Virus record (IMG/VR): IMGVR_UViG_3300046507_000242
Location: 1 to 46,069 of that record
Source: a virus
Length of the DNA stretch: 46,069 nucleotides
Direction: 5' to 3' (one strand)
Translations under genes and position numbers: made by a program
The notes under the pieces: generated by a model
Database searches by the model: none
What the model saw: only the letters and a program-made list of their open reading frames with translations
What the model was told of the DNA's origin: nothing
In this document: positions 26,601 through 35,362 of the stretch, in pieces
Layout of the letters: the number at the start of each line of letters is the position of its first letter
How positions within the stretch are numbered: the stretch's first letter is position 1

Positions 26601-26933
26601 AGTATTAGCAGTAGCGGTGGGGAAGGCAGAGTTAAAACTGGCATCAACTGCAGAATACGCATTTTGCGTTGCAGTATTGATTGCGTCCTGTTGGGTCTGC
26701 GTAGTAGCCGTCGATAAGGCGTAACTACTCATCTGGGTAATAGGACTATACAATTGAGAATTGTAATCCGTATTACCTAGAGAAGAGTTTACAGAGGATA
26801 CTGCGTTTGTCTGAATAGAATTGACAGACGTTCCCGTTATTGAGAACGTCGTGCTGGTAATCTTTGACAGCCCTTTATTTTGAGCCATCACAGTATTAAC
26901 TGTCAGATTTTTGATTGAGTCGAATAGAGCCAT
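23700..26933 (-). CDS. Very large baseplate hub-like protein
   Basis: A 1077-residue protein. Residues 1-225 are a low-complexity Ala/Ser/Asn/Thr helical region (repeated SVASINSSVASI-type units). From about 245, VKLFIEGVQVPFEAISISQG and the following TASIQIPPDP resemble the hub or gpD-like fold of contractile tails. The C-terminal half includes SVTHTFTSRSIGTS. A baseplate hub is the best guess. The size is unusual and no lysozyme domain is seen. Confidence 0.65.
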   Translation of the reverse strand: MALFDSIKNLTVNTVMAQNKGLSKITSTTFSITGTSVNSIQTNAVSSVNSSLGNTDYNSQLYSPITQMSSYALSTATTQTQQDAINTATQNAYSAVDASFNSAFPTATANTLYDIQSASTGAIGTGINNFGTALGSINASIVAPALSIGNSAFVTAGQISDNICTNVFNTATNAVNSSVASINSSVASIVAAKNSVVNAASSAASSLASAINGDTASTSSANPYVSAGVSAVDEGTSDGTTNNTDVIYQNVKLFIEGVQVPFEAISISQGIGTLPTASIQIPPDPGLLDIARYYQPKVHIFYTDSAYGGDRLLFWGHIVVANYSKSRSQGSASISFHCEHKNALLSTVTLEFAGYASNATTDISNQNPDQATAKVNNLNSTLAIISALQGLTGVQASADDLLDPSNKNVSNADVSKLAQRFVNFENRLIGMPSAIMNFWNQLKKECYQNVILNTVMADMYIPLVEDGLAFFDRLAGHYVIETLIDTTKEDYCPGGVTPASTAKPVMIPPAYRLNSLSAIKSSLSVNTVTNMLGFSGELTNFLQMFSDFYTAVEYEILTLASPAEIPVDPTASYNPDDVSALSATTKMAIETIVKPQVPFYYSPICNVLFPKMYHTINISQDESQIPSRLTAFSDIIPGSQGQIGSHYYAPNSVREAVAYGAVMANKASGTSNLPVNLIGTTGQSFNVPGKYEVGRGIRHKRITLPNWLAQLVKGKMQDQSNPNNESWPAKTDPDYKALCDLHAAWVDRYGYDRNVYDDNSVEYVRNTDKDVLDPYSQKSSIQPFQRLLFAAADFEYTKAVVASRSGNVEALFNPYIVPGYPMEVLDDSPNSPSFHAMCSSVTHTFTSRSIGTSIGMIAVCTYTEMVNYYMQPIHPWLQTALNIVNTAAGDSGKTSIDGDGYGNPPDDLTINSTIIGNDVAKTTADSFYLTTLGVNSVSIDDLYDFDFGQVVPQKRTNGLLVESTNTPRIMANGGDSNDFNTAVGNLRLVRRPIEGRKSIEAKFGLTFIDLNTTNYNPTAIQYQNPNLDDSEMLEPGASIFLDYEEVADFISNSQSDAATSSTTTSATTGSGAPIAFG

Positions 26934-27790
26934 TAGGACGTAACGTTAGCAAAGATACAATTGATCGCAATAGTATACAGTGACTTCTCCAGCGTGTCAT
27001 TGACAGAGTCGATGTAGGTTCGATAGTCTTCGGGTATCATGGAAACTTCTTTTGTATACTCTACAACTAATTCTAGCTTATTCTGAGGAATAATCGAGGA
27101 GATCAACAGCGATCTGATAGGTAACTGCTGAGAGGGAAGCGCCTTCATTCCCAGCATAGAGCCAGAATAAGTCTTAGCTAGGTAAACAAGGTATGGAGCC
27201 CGGTTATAGCTTGAATAGTGAACAACAACGTTGTTATCTGCACTCAACGGCGTATTAAACGTAAGGGTAGAATTGGCTATAGAATACGAATTTGTATTCT
27301 GCAAAACTCCGTCGACGTAGATATACGTGAATTGATAGGTGCCATCTACCGCAGTCAAAGTCCATTTATTCTCACCAGCGGAAGCTTTAATAACGTCTGT
27401 GGATGAGTAGTATTCTGGCTGAATAGTTACTCGATCACCAATAGCTGGAATAGACGTTTCCCTTTGGTTACTGGCAGCATAGCATGCTTGGCATACCCCG
27501 TTGGGAGCAATGCAAGTAGACAATGTTCTGGTAGCAATTTCATATGTCCCATGGAACAGAAGTTCATCGATACGATCTCTGCTTATAACTTCGCCAGTAG
27601 CAAGTTCAATAGCCCCTTCCAGCTCGTAGTTAACTGTCTGGAAAAGGCCCAACGTTGTTTGACAGTCGTTTGTAACAATAGGCACATTAGGCGTGAAGAT
27701 CATACTGGCGAGACTTGTCACGTCCTTATTCTGATTGGGGACGTAATCAAAAATGTCTTCAAATACTAATAGACTTGAGTAGCTTCTCAT
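26933..27790 (-). CDS. Tail/baseplate structural protein
   Basis: A 285-residue protein encoded between two large tail genes, its start and stop each overlapping neighbours by one base. Residues about 90-110 have two closely spaced cysteines (CIAPNGVCQACYA), a possible metal site. Residues about 145-200 form the beta module with YVDGVLQNTNSYS, also seen in the appendage protein at 7130-7813. Function unassigned. Confidence 0.65.
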   Translation of the reverse strand: MRSYSSLLVFEDIFDYVPNQNKDVTSLASMIFTPNVPIVTNDCQTTLGLFQTVNYELEGAIELATGEVISRDRIDELLFHGTYEIATRTLSTCIAPNGVCQACYAASNQRETSIPAIGDRVTIQPEYYSSTDVIKASAGENKWTLTAVDGTYQFTYIYVDGVLQNTNSYSIANSTLTFNTPLSADNNVVVHYSSYNRAPYLVYLAKTYSGSMLGMKALPSQQLPIRSLLISSIIPQNKLELVVEYTKEVSMIPEDYRTYIDSVNDTLEKSLYTIAINCIFANVTS

Positions 27791-29259
27791 TATAGTGATG
27801 CACCTGATTGGGCAGAGTATTTAGCGCCGGAATTAAGCAATGCAATTTTTGACGGTGAAGTACCAGAAGACGATAGGCTTGCCATAGGTCTATTTTGCAG
27901 ATAGCCTGTAGTAATGGGTAATCTACCTGCATTTACAAATTCAGCTATGGACTGAGATATAGTCTTCGGGGCACTAGAGATCACTCCAGCCGCATTTTTA
28001 AGATTACCCAGAGCTATACGCGTTTGATTATCAATCGCTGTAACCTGGCCGGTCAATCCTTGAATTGTACCATTAACCAGATTAACAATTCCAACTGCCT
28101 GATTACTAATATCTGACACAGCTCGAATAATATCCCGGACTGGACTCGTAAGTGCATTGAAAATGGATGTTACAGATCCCATTGCATTTTTTACAAGTTT
28201 AGTCAGAGATGATAGAACCCCATAGATAGGTGAAAACAAACTCGCACGAAGTCCTGTAAGGTTAGCACTTACACTTGAGAAAATTCCGGAAATAGTATCT
28301 CCAGCCCCGCTTAATGCAGAGCTAATCGAAGACGTATCAGTGCTTGTCGTGAACCCATACGAGTTTGAACCTACGCCATACGAAGAAGCATCTGAGGAAA
28401 TACCCGCGCTAAGTCCAGAGCCCAATCCTGTAATACCACTAGCAATTTGACTTGAAGTAGAGGTAGGATCCTGTATTAGGCTTTGCAACGCAGAGAAACT
28501 ACTCTTTACCGTGTTAATCTGTGCCTGAGACTGAAACGATGGAATTGCATCAAAATTGATTAGGCCACTATCTGACGATGTAGGAACTCCAGGCATGCGA
28601 ATAGCAATCGGTACAAGCTGTTTAATTAAGAATTGGAAAGAGAACTGAATGTCCTGATCTCTTTGCGAATTCTGAGCCCAGTCGATATGAGTAAGCGAAC
28701 CAATAACATACATATTGGGCAGAACAAGTTTAACAAGCTCATAGTTACGAGCAAGCTCAGTACCACGTAAGGCTTGTCCATACATACTCAGGAATTCTAC
28801 AAACCAGCTATTATCATCGCTATCAAAAATGTAACCGGCAACGTTAAGAAACATCGGTTGACGACCGAAGAAATATGCAACTTCCCCATCTCCAAATGTT
28901 TCAGTGATTTGAAGTTTCTCATCCAGTGCACAGCGCACATCCGTAATAAAGAAATTAGCATAGCCCTTATAAGCGTTATTGCCGTTAATTGCTGCGTCAA
29001 GAGGTCCACCACTTGCAGATAGTGATGTTCCGCCCAAGCCTTCATTTACACCAGTCTTACGATTTAGTGAACCTGCAGCATCAGTAGTCATCAACCGGAT
29101 GTACGCACGAGTTCCTCTGTTCCCGCCGCCTACATTCTCAGTAGTAGATCCGCGAGGACGAAGTGTAAACAGGCGTTCTGTCTGGGTAATAGTCCCATTG
29201 CTGTTCTGAACACTACTTGTAGAAGAAACAGTTGATGTACCGTATGTGATATTTGACAT
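27790..29259 (-). CDS. Tail/baseplate structural protein
   Basis: A 489-residue protein. The N-terminal 220 residues are well-ordered looking (FFITDVRCALDEKLQITETFGDGEVAYFF region). The rest (from about 230) is Ser/Gly/Ala-rich with long amphipathic helices. That N-terminal plan is shared by structural proteins placed between tape measure and hub in myophages. Specific role unknown. Confidence 0.65.
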   Translation of the reverse strand: MSNITYGTSTVSSTSSVQNSNGTITQTERLFTLRPRGSTTENVGGGNRGTRAYIRLMTTDAAGSLNRKTGVNEGLGGTSLSASGGPLDAAINGNNAYKGYANFFITDVRCALDEKLQITETFGDGEVAYFFGRQPMFLNVAGYIFDSDDNSWFVEFLSMYGQALRGTELARNYELVKLVLPNMYVIGSLTHIDWAQNSQRDQDIQFSFQFLIKQLVPIAIRMPGVPTSSDSGLINFDAIPSFQSQAQINTVKSSFSALQSLIQDPTSTSSQIASGITGLGSGLSAGISSDASSYGVGSNSYGFTTSTDTSSISSALSGAGDTISGIFSSVSANLTGLRASLFSPIYGVLSSLTKLVKNAMGSVTSIFNALTSPVRDIIRAVSDISNQAVGIVNLVNGTIQGLTGQVTAIDNQTRIALGNLKNAAGVISSAPKTISQSIAEFVNAGRLPITTGYLQNRPMASLSSSGTSPSKIALLNSGAKYSAQSGASL

Positions 29260-29487
29260 TTATGATCCGACCGAGAAATCTGTAATTTGTAATACAACCG
29301 CTTGTGTAATCACATTTAGCTGTCCATCCAGACCACCTAGTTGAGGCGGAGAATAAGACATGCCTTGGGCTGTGAATCGAATATTATCAATTGCACCTTT
29401 AACTTGATTCAAGTACACCTCGTAAGGTGACATTGCTACAAAACGAGGTGAAATGTACGAGCTTTTTGATTTAGTAATGATAGGCAT
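29260..29487 (-). CDS. Small tail-operon protein
   Basis: A 75-residue protein starting at the ATG at 29487, just after the tape measure gene. It has a Ser/Tyr-rich start, a Gln/Gly/Pro middle and a strand-like C-terminus. Unrecognised. One base separates its stop from the next gene, supporting translation as part of the operon. Confidence 0.6.
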   Translation of the reverse strand: MPIITKSKSSYISPRFVAMSPYEVYLNQVKGAIDNIRFTAQGMSYSPPQLGGLDGQLNVITQAVVLQITDFSVGS

Positions 29488-29502
29488 GTCTGTATTTTAC
29501 CG

Positions 29503-32500
29503 TTATCTATTTTGAGGAGATCCAGCATCTCTAGTGTTTTGTGGAGCAGAAGTATCTGGACCTCTAAAGCCTTTCCAGAAACTCCAACCAGTCCCAGTAT
29601 CTCCTGGCTTACCATCTCCTCCACTGAGGATCTTATCGGCTGCTTTGTCAAACTTGGAAACAGCATCGGAAAACTCTTTGTTAGTCTTTTTCTGATCAAA
29701 GCCATTGATAATGTTTTGAGTAGTCGCATAATCAAATCGACCAGACTTAACAAGGTCATACATTTTAGAATTCTGCATACCAAGTTCATCCATCTGCTGT
29801 TCAAATCCGGAAACCTCATCAAGCGACAGATTACCAGCACCCTTAAGACCCGTAGATGTAAGACTTCCACCATTGTGAGCTTTAAGATCTTTAGCTACGA
29901 TATTCTCCATCGTCTTTTGATCTCCTGACTTCATGGCTTTAACGAATGCAGCTCTTTGCTCAGAATCCTTGATTCTTTCTGGATTCTTCTTGTAGCTTTC
30001 TACGCTAAAGTCTCCATTGAAGGCTACGTGGCCAACTTGAGCAAGACCAGACTCTACTGAGCTACGGTACGAATGGACGATATAATCCATAGCAGCTTTA
30101 CCTGTTCTTCCGCCAAGCAGAGATTGAACCTGACCGTATTTACCGCTAGATAGCATTGAATCGATATCCGTCTCAGAAGCTCCACCATTAATCTGTCCGG
30201 CAAGATCAGACACCTGGCCAATAGCGTTGATAGAATCCATCAGGCCGAGCTTCATGGTTTTATCGCTCATTCCAAGTACACCCTGGACTTTACCTAGCAA
30301 ACCATTCTGTCCTCCTTCTACGGTAGTCGTAGTACTTCCAAAGCTCATTGCATCTTCGATAAACCCATCGAAATTCCCACGAGCATTATCGGATCCACCT
30401 GTACCGTTGATCATACCCTTCAGATCAGCCATCTCAGGAGTCTTTAGAAGCGCTCCAAGGGCTTTCTGCTTGTCGCCCTTACCCGTGGCCTTAATAAACG
30501 CAAGAGCCTCAGGATGACCGTTTTTAGCAAGTTGGTTGATGCGTTGGATAGCCTTGCGAGTATCACCAACATCCATTACGCCTGAACTTGTAAATTGCTG
30601 ACCTGCACGACGTAGATCCTTGCCAATACGTCCCCAGCTGAAATAACCAGAAGTATCTGCGCCATTAAGTTGAGCAACCGTAGTAGGCCCCGAACCTTGA
30701 CCCCCGGTAGTAGCAGCATCAATTGCAGCATCACCCATCGAGCCAGATCCAAGCGTTGAGCCAAACATGAACGAGTCAAATCCAGATTGTACTGAGTCCC
30801 CGACCATTGCCTGAGCATCGGTAAAAGCATAGACTGACTTCGCTATCGCAGCAGTAGAGTTATTCAGGAACTTACGGGTATTACGTACGGCTGAGCCTAG
30901 TGATCCACCGTATAGATAGTTCTGTGAAACATACTCTCTGGCTTGCTTTTGAGCCTGTGCATTCCGCGCCTTAATACCTTGTGAATACGTAGCCGGATCA
31001 GACTCAGATGCGCGTTGGGCGATGAAAGCCATAGCTTCATCTTCGCTCATACCCATCATATCCGTAAGTACTGGCATCATTGAAGAAGCATCGTACTTGC
31101 CATCCTTGCCTTTGATTGCTGCAGTACTACCCAGAATAGAATATACCTGGTTCTCAAGAGCCATTGAACCTTGATCCTGAAGCTGTTTACCTCCAAGCAT
31201 ACGGCTATACATTTTCATCTTTCCATAAGAACCAATAGGATCTTTGGAAAAATCTGCACCAAACTGGCCAGTGACACTACTGATATTCATATTTGAGCTA
31301 TTTGCACTAGCTCCGCCTCTGCCGTTTATGTATTGGTTATACAGAGCCATTTTATTCAATAGAGTCTGTGAACCATTAATTTGAGCAGTTAACGAAGCTT
31401 GTGTAGCACCTTCGGTCCCACCCATACGAGCTACCTGCGCAGTGGAAAGCAATCCATTGCGACGTGCTGTCTCGAATGAACCAAGAATATTCGATGCGGC
31501 CATCTGACCAAGATACGGAGTCATACCGTTTGCTTGATACAGGTATTGACCTTGCGCTCCAACAGTAGACATAATGTTTTGTACACTGCGGCCTGCTACT
31601 GATGCGTTATATCCAAGCTGAGTCAGTGCCTGAGTAGCCTGACTACCTGTTCCACCAGTCACAGAAGCACCGGCATTACGAAGCTTAGCTAATTCCTCAA
31701 TGGCATTCTTGATTGAAGGATCCCCCGCAATAGACATTACTAGCTTGATCTGCGCAGCTACGTCTTTTACTCGTTTAGAGATTTGCTTAGAACTTGTATC
31801 GTCAAGGAGACCTGCCCGAGCACTGTAATCCGCTATGTTTGTATATTCGCCAGTCGAGAACGTCATGTCTCGAATGCCTTGACTCGTTATGTTATGAGCA
31901 ATAGCAGTAGAATCCCTGTAACCTAGACCTTGGCCTGTTACAGAGTTACCTTGAGCATCTCCAAACGTAACACCAGCAAAGTTGTCACGAAGATCACGTG
32001 CAGTACGGCGGGTATTGATGTACGGATCGAATAAAGTCTTCTGAGCACCGTACATTGCGGCTTGACCTACAGCAAGAGGGAGAAGAGCAGAGCCTGCAAT
32101 CCCCATAAGGCCTCTATTAAACATAGATGCGCCAACGCCTGCTGTTGGTACGCCTCCTAGAGCACCACTAAGTCCTCTCGCAACAAATCCCGGCATGTAC
32201 CCACCCATGCCTGCAGCCATACCTCTAGCAAAACCTCTTCCGATTGAACCTCCGATTGCAGCACCTGGTTTAGCCAATGCTCCAAACGCAAGTCCGAATC
32301 CAAGCATAGGCGCAGCTACACGCTGTCCAGCCCATACTACTGAATCGAAGGGACGAGAAGATACTCCCTCAACTGAAGCTCGCTGATTATCAACAGGATT
32401 CCCAAATCGATAGTCCCCTGACATAGGGTTAACCAGGGAATTAATCCCAGAGAAAAATCCTACTCTACCGTACTGATTATACGGCTGAGGTCCAGCATAC

Positions 32501-32670
32501 TGAGGGCGATACCCTGCAGTATAGCTAGGAGTCAGTAAATTCGGATCCATTCCAAAGCCTGGATTCATATTCGCAGGATTCATTGGATTAGAAAACGAAT
32601 TGGTGTACATATCAGCTTGAGATGCGTACACGTCGCCAAAGGGGCTTTGTTGGGTGCCGAAGAAGTTCAT
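29503..32670 (-). CDS. Probable tail tape measure / internal tail protein
   Basis: A 1055-residue protein located directly after the frameshifting chaperone genes, the conserved place of the tape measure. The N-terminal 90 residues are Pro/Asn/Met/Gly-rich. Residues about 110-215 contain Gly/Ala-rich hydrophobic stretches (GLAFGALAKPGAAIGGSIGRG and following), as in tape measure membrane segments. The remainder is helical. At roughly 1.5 angstrom per residue it would set a tail near 150 nm. No lytic domain is recognised. An intrinsic terminator lies upstream. Confidence 0.75.
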   Translation of the reverse strand: MNFFGTQQSPFGDVYASQADMYTNSFSNPMNPANMNPGFGMDPNLLTPSYTAGYRPQYAGPQPYNQYGRVGFFSGINSLVNPMSGDYRFGNPVDNQRASVEGVSSRPFDSVVWAGQRVAAPMLGFGLAFGALAKPGAAIGGSIGRGFARGMAAGMGGYMPGFVARGLSGALGGVPTAGVGASMFNRGLMGIAGSALLPLAVGQAAMYGAQKTLFDPYINTRRTARDLRDNFAGVTFGDAQGNSVTGQGLGYRDSTAIAHNITSQGIRDMTFSTGEYTNIADYSARAGLLDDTSSKQISKRVKDVAAQIKLVMSIAGDPSIKNAIEELAKLRNAGASVTGGTGSQATQALTQLGYNASVAGRSVQNIMSTVGAQGQYLYQANGMTPYLGQMAASNILGSFETARRNGLLSTAQVARMGGTEGATQASLTAQINGSQTLLNKMALYNQYINGRGGASANSSNMNISSVTGQFGADFSKDPIGSYGKMKMYSRMLGGKQLQDQGSMALENQVYSILGSTAAIKGKDGKYDASSMMPVLTDMMGMSEDEAMAFIAQRASESDPATYSQGIKARNAQAQKQAREYVSQNYLYGGSLGSAVRNTRKFLNNSTAAIAKSVYAFTDAQAMVGDSVQSGFDSFMFGSTLGSGSMGDAAIDAATTGGQGSGPTTVAQLNGADTSGYFSWGRIGKDLRRAGQQFTSSGVMDVGDTRKAIQRINQLAKNGHPEALAFIKATGKGDKQKALGALLKTPEMADLKGMINGTGGSDNARGNFDGFIEDAMSFGSTTTTVEGGQNGLLGKVQGVLGMSDKTMKLGLMDSINAIGQVSDLAGQINGGASETDIDSMLSSGKYGQVQSLLGGRTGKAAMDYIVHSYRSSVESGLAQVGHVAFNGDFSVESYKKNPERIKDSEQRAAFVKAMKSGDQKTMENIVAKDLKAHNGGSLTSTGLKGAGNLSLDEVSGFEQQMDELGMQNSKMYDLVKSGRFDYATTQNIINGFDQKKTNKEFSDAVSKFDKAADKILSGGDGKPGDTGTGWSFWKGFRGPDTSAPQNTRDAGSPQNR

Positions 32671-32691
32671 GGTCTTATTTTAAAAAGAAAA

Positions 32692-32711
32692 AAGCCGCTC
32701 TACGGCGGCTT
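32692..32711 (-). terminator. Intrinsic terminator before the tape measure gene
   Basis: The 7-bp stem AAGCCGC (32692-32698) with GCGGCTT (32705-32711) is followed on the minus strand by TTTTTTC. It lies only 21 bases upstream of the ATG of the tape measure gene, within the late operon. No promoter is evident between it and that gene, so it probably attenuates rather than ends transcription. Confidence 0.75.
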
Positions 32712-32716
32712 CGAAA

Positions 32717-33088
32717 CTATCTGAACAAGTTATTAAGGCCAGTAACACCAAGACCTTTTTTATCCTTAACCAGTTTGGGTTTAAGATGTTTAACAACATT
32801 CTCGTAATATTCCAACATCTGCATTTCTTTTTCTGTATGTTCAGGTATTTCTACATTGAACTGCATTGCAAGATAATCCGCCCAGTTCTTTTTTATTTTC
32901 CCATGCCAATCTCTGGCTTTATTAGGATCATCAAAGGAAGGGTTGGTCAGGGTATTAAGCATAACCAGTTTCATCTTCTCAACTTCGAGTTGACTTTCTT
33001 TGGTCATATACTGCCGATACATCTTATCTTGCAAAGAACCAAGTTTTGGAACTTTGACCCCTGAGAGATGCAGCTTCATTCTCTGCAT
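32717..33088 (-). CDS. Tail assembly chaperone, frameshift extension (gpT-like)
   Basis: The 123-codon frame from ATG 33088 has weak independent initiation signals, but its frame is open upstream to the slippery sequence at 33106-33112. A -1 shift there joins the chaperone to this frame through LKNPWA and yields a fusion of about 304 residues. This is the gpG-GT arrangement of lambda-type tail assembly chaperones placed before the tape measure. The product is basic and helical (MYRQYMTKESQLEVEKMKL). Independent translation from 33088 cannot be excluded. Confidence 0.75.
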   Translation of the reverse strand: MQRMKLHLSGVKVPKLGSLQDKMYRQYMTKESQLEVEKMKLVMLNTLTNPSFDDPNKARDWHGKIKKNWADYLAMQFNVEIPEHTEKEMQMLEYYENVVKHLKPKLVKDKKGLGVTGLNNLFR

Positions 33089-33102
33089 CGCCCAAGGGTT
33101 TT

Positions 33103-33630
33103 TTAAAAATTTTCCTCAAGCTCCTTACAAGCTTCGAAAACTTTATCATCAAACTTATATAGGGCATCAAGAAGAACGCCTACAACAGGGCCAGGAATAC
33201 GTTTGATAAACTTGGCCTTATCTTCCTTGTTCATACCAACTAAGGACTTGCCCTGATACATCGTAAGACCGTACTGAAGATTCAGGATCATACGTGCTTC
33301 GTTCAAGGTGGAAACCAGGTTATACGTGGTGGTATCGATGATTCGAGAAATTTCCTCTACTTCTTCTGACGTTCTAGTCCGGAATTGAACTCGTAATTTA
33401 CCCTTAATTACCACATCTTCAACGTATTCTCCAGAGAAGATAATCTCATCAAAGATACGCAGTAGCTCGTCTTTATCATACTTAGGCGTTTCTTTAGCGT
33501 CGCCCTTAACTTTTTCTTCAGCTTCAGCTACTTCAACTGGCACTTCAGCTTCCACTTTTACTTCAGGTTCTTGCTTAGACTTACGGCCACGAACGGCCGG
33601 TTTCTCAAATTGGAATTCAAAATCGCTCAT
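33103..33630 (-). CDS. Tail assembly chaperone (gpG-like)
   Basis: A 175-residue protein. Residues 1-50 are a charged, Glu/Val/Lys-rich disordered start. Residues about 52-175 form the folded domain with DELLRIFDEIIFSGEYVEDV, KLRVQFRTRTSEEVEEI and a final YKFDDKVFEACKELEENF, the plan of phage tail assembly chaperones. It lies between terminase and tape measure. Its last codons hold a -1 slippery heptamer giving a longer minor product. Chaperones of this type coat the tape measure during tail assembly. Confidence 0.78.
   Translation of the reverse strand: MSDFEFQFEKPAVRGRKSKQEPEVKVEAEVPVEVAEAEEKVKGDAKETPKYDKDELLRIFDEIIFSGEYVEDVVIKGKLRVQFRTRTSEEVEEISRIIDTTTYNLVSTLNEARMILNLQYGLTMYQGKSLVGMNKEDKAKFIKRIPGPVVGVLLDALYKFDDKVFEACKELEENF
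33106..33112 (-). promoter_or_regulatory. Programmed -1 frameshift slippery heptamer A-AAT-TTT
   Basis: Read on the minus strand, the last codons of the chaperone are GAG GAA AAT TTT TAA. The heptamer A AAT TTT (33112 down to 33106) fits X-XXY-YYZ in the zero frame, directly before the stop. After slipping to AAA TTT TTA the -1 frame is open through the ATG at 33088. Confidence 0.8.
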
Positions 33631-33639
33631 TTCTTTCTC

Positions 33640-35253
33640 TTAAAAATCAAACACATCGTTATCGTTCTTAACTTCATCTACCGTAACAAATTCACCTTTC
33701 AGAACCATGTAAGCGATATTTGCAAATACCGCACTATGGAACCAATCGTCACACAGGTCTTCGTCCTTTTTATACAAACGACGCCCAGTAACAGATTCCT
33801 CTTCGAAGATGTTAAGTGCATCCTGCCAGTATTCAGACATAAGATTCCACGAAGGTGTTTCTATCTTTTCACGTCCAAGCTTGGCTTTAAGCACCATTGT
33901 ATCCATGTTAGTCGTTCTATCCGCTGAATAGAATTGACCTTCTCTGTCCCAACGAAGTGTAGACTTTGCTGCTACATATTGTACAGAGCAAACTCTATCA
34001 TGTCCAACGCTTTTACGTAGTAATTCAACTTGCAATTGTCCGACGCCTCTATCTGAGGCTAGCATTGTACATTTGTACTGTGCATATAGTTCCTCAACGC
34101 GTTTTACCTGATCAAGAATATCGATACCATTCAGACGCTGGGCGTATAGCAAATAGGCTCTACCATTCCAGTCGTAACCAAGAATAGTAATAACCGTATA
34201 GGAATTAGAGCCGCCGCTAACGGACCAATCTACTCCAAGAACTGTATGAAGAATGCTACGTTTATCAACCGGAAAAGTTCTATCCCACTCAAGCTTGTTA
34301 GGATTACAACAAGCCATAACTTCTTTAAGGGAAAGGGGTCGACCAGCAAGTCCGCTCGGGCATCCGAACACTTCGTTAGCAAGTTTAGGAATCGAATAGG
34401 TCTTTGCTTTATGCAGCAACTCTTTCCACTTCTTAGGCTTTGTACGGGCTGGGAATATCAACTGAGGCAAATGGAAGCTTAGGTGGTCTTTCTCCATAGG
34501 GCGTGCAGCAACCCATTTGCCAGTTTTCATATCTAGCAAACCGCCACAGAACACACAGCCAGGGCCATCGGGATTAGCCGTAAGCATTCTATAACAAACA
34601 TCGAAATCAATGGGTAGGGAATACTTTCCACAGTGTGTACAACGCACTGCCCATTCCATCATGTTGCCTTGCTTAAACTTTTGCGTAAGAGAATTAGTCT
34701 CTGTCTTTGCAGTTCCAGTATACCTACGAAAAGCATAGTCCGAAGCACCTAAGGTCTCTGCAAGAATAGGCGCGCACTCAATGCTGGTATCCTGAAATTC
34801 ATCCAGATACAATGCATCCGCAAACACTCCACGAATACGGTCGGCATCCTGTTCCGTTTCAGCGTAACCAAGTGTCACAGCACTGCCGTTTGTAAATGAT
34901 TTGGAGAATACGTTTTTACGGGTTGAAGGATCAGTAAAGTGCCTCTTGATCAAAGGAGAGCTAAGAAAGGGATCCAGATAAGCAGTGGAAAACCGTGATG
35001 TCTGCTGAGCCAACGGAGAACTGAAAAGAGTCGAAAAGTGAGGACGAACAAGGCTATTGGCTACAATAGCTGCGCCAAGAGATACTGATTTACCAATCTG
35101 ACGACCCGCCATGAGGGTCATTTCATTAGGGGCAATATCGTAGATGATTTCAAAAGGTTTGTAATCGTCCAGGTTCAACGGTTTACCTTTTAGCTGCAAA
35201 AGTGCCCGTGAAATTTCAGAAGGTCTAAGTTTAAGAAGGCTATTTAGTTCCAT
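33640..35253 (-). CDS. Terminase large subunit
   Basis: A 537-residue DNA-packaging ATPase/nuclease. Walker A is GRQIGKS (residues 50-56), Walker B is ALYLDEFQD with D151 and E152, and the nuclease domain begins near VLGVDWSVSGG with D342 followed by a second acidic block (LASDRGVGQ) and a C-terminal DLCDDWFH. Two CxxC pairs (C205/C208 and C233/C236) form a probable zinc knuckle between ATPase and nuclease, reminiscent of GpA-like terminases. No small subunit gene is adjacent. First gene of the minus-strand late operon; AT-rich boxes upstream (35290-35345) may hold its promoter. Confidence 0.93.
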   Translation of the reverse strand: MELNSLLKLRPSEISRALLQLKGKPLNLDDYKPFEIIYDIAPNEMTLMAGRQIGKSVSLGAAIVANSLVRPHFSTLFSSPLAQQTSRFSTAYLDPFLSSPLIKRHFTDPSTRKNVFSKSFTNGSAVTLGYAETEQDADRIRGVFADALYLDEFQDTSIECAPILAETLGASDYAFRRYTGTAKTETNSLTQKFKQGNMMEWAVRCTHCGKYSLPIDFDVCYRMLTANPDGPGCVFCGGLLDMKTGKWVAARPMEKDHLSFHLPQLIFPARTKPKKWKELLHKAKTYSIPKLANEVFGCPSGLAGRPLSLKEVMACCNPNKLEWDRTFPVDKRSILHTVLGVDWSVSGGSNSYTVITILGYDWNGRAYLLYAQRLNGIDILDQVKRVEELYAQYKCTMLASDRGVGQLQVELLRKSVGHDRVCSVQYVAAKSTLRWDREGQFYSADRTTNMDTMVLKAKLGREKIETPSWNLMSEYWQDALNIFEEESVTGRRLYKKDEDLCDDWFHSAVFANIAYMVLKGEFVTVDEVKNDNDVFDF

Positions 35254-35275
35254 GAACCTATGTTAGTACGCTATT

Positions 35276-35284
35276 TTGGTATAA
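35276..35284 (+). promoter_or_regulatory. Candidate phage promoter TTGGTATAA
   Basis: TTGGTATAA lies in the divergent gap between the terminase gene (minus) and the gene at 35363 (plus), 78 bases before the latter. The rest of this 109-base gap is AT-rich, with TATAA-like words on both strands (CTATACCTATATAATT near 35333-35348). The extension after the motif (GGATTATG) is a partial match to the other copies. Confidence 0.55.
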
Positions 35285-35362
35285 GGATTATGTAGGGCAA
35301 AACCACGTTTTATAATTTGCCGTACCCGTAGTCTATACCTATATAATTTCCCGGAGTTAATT

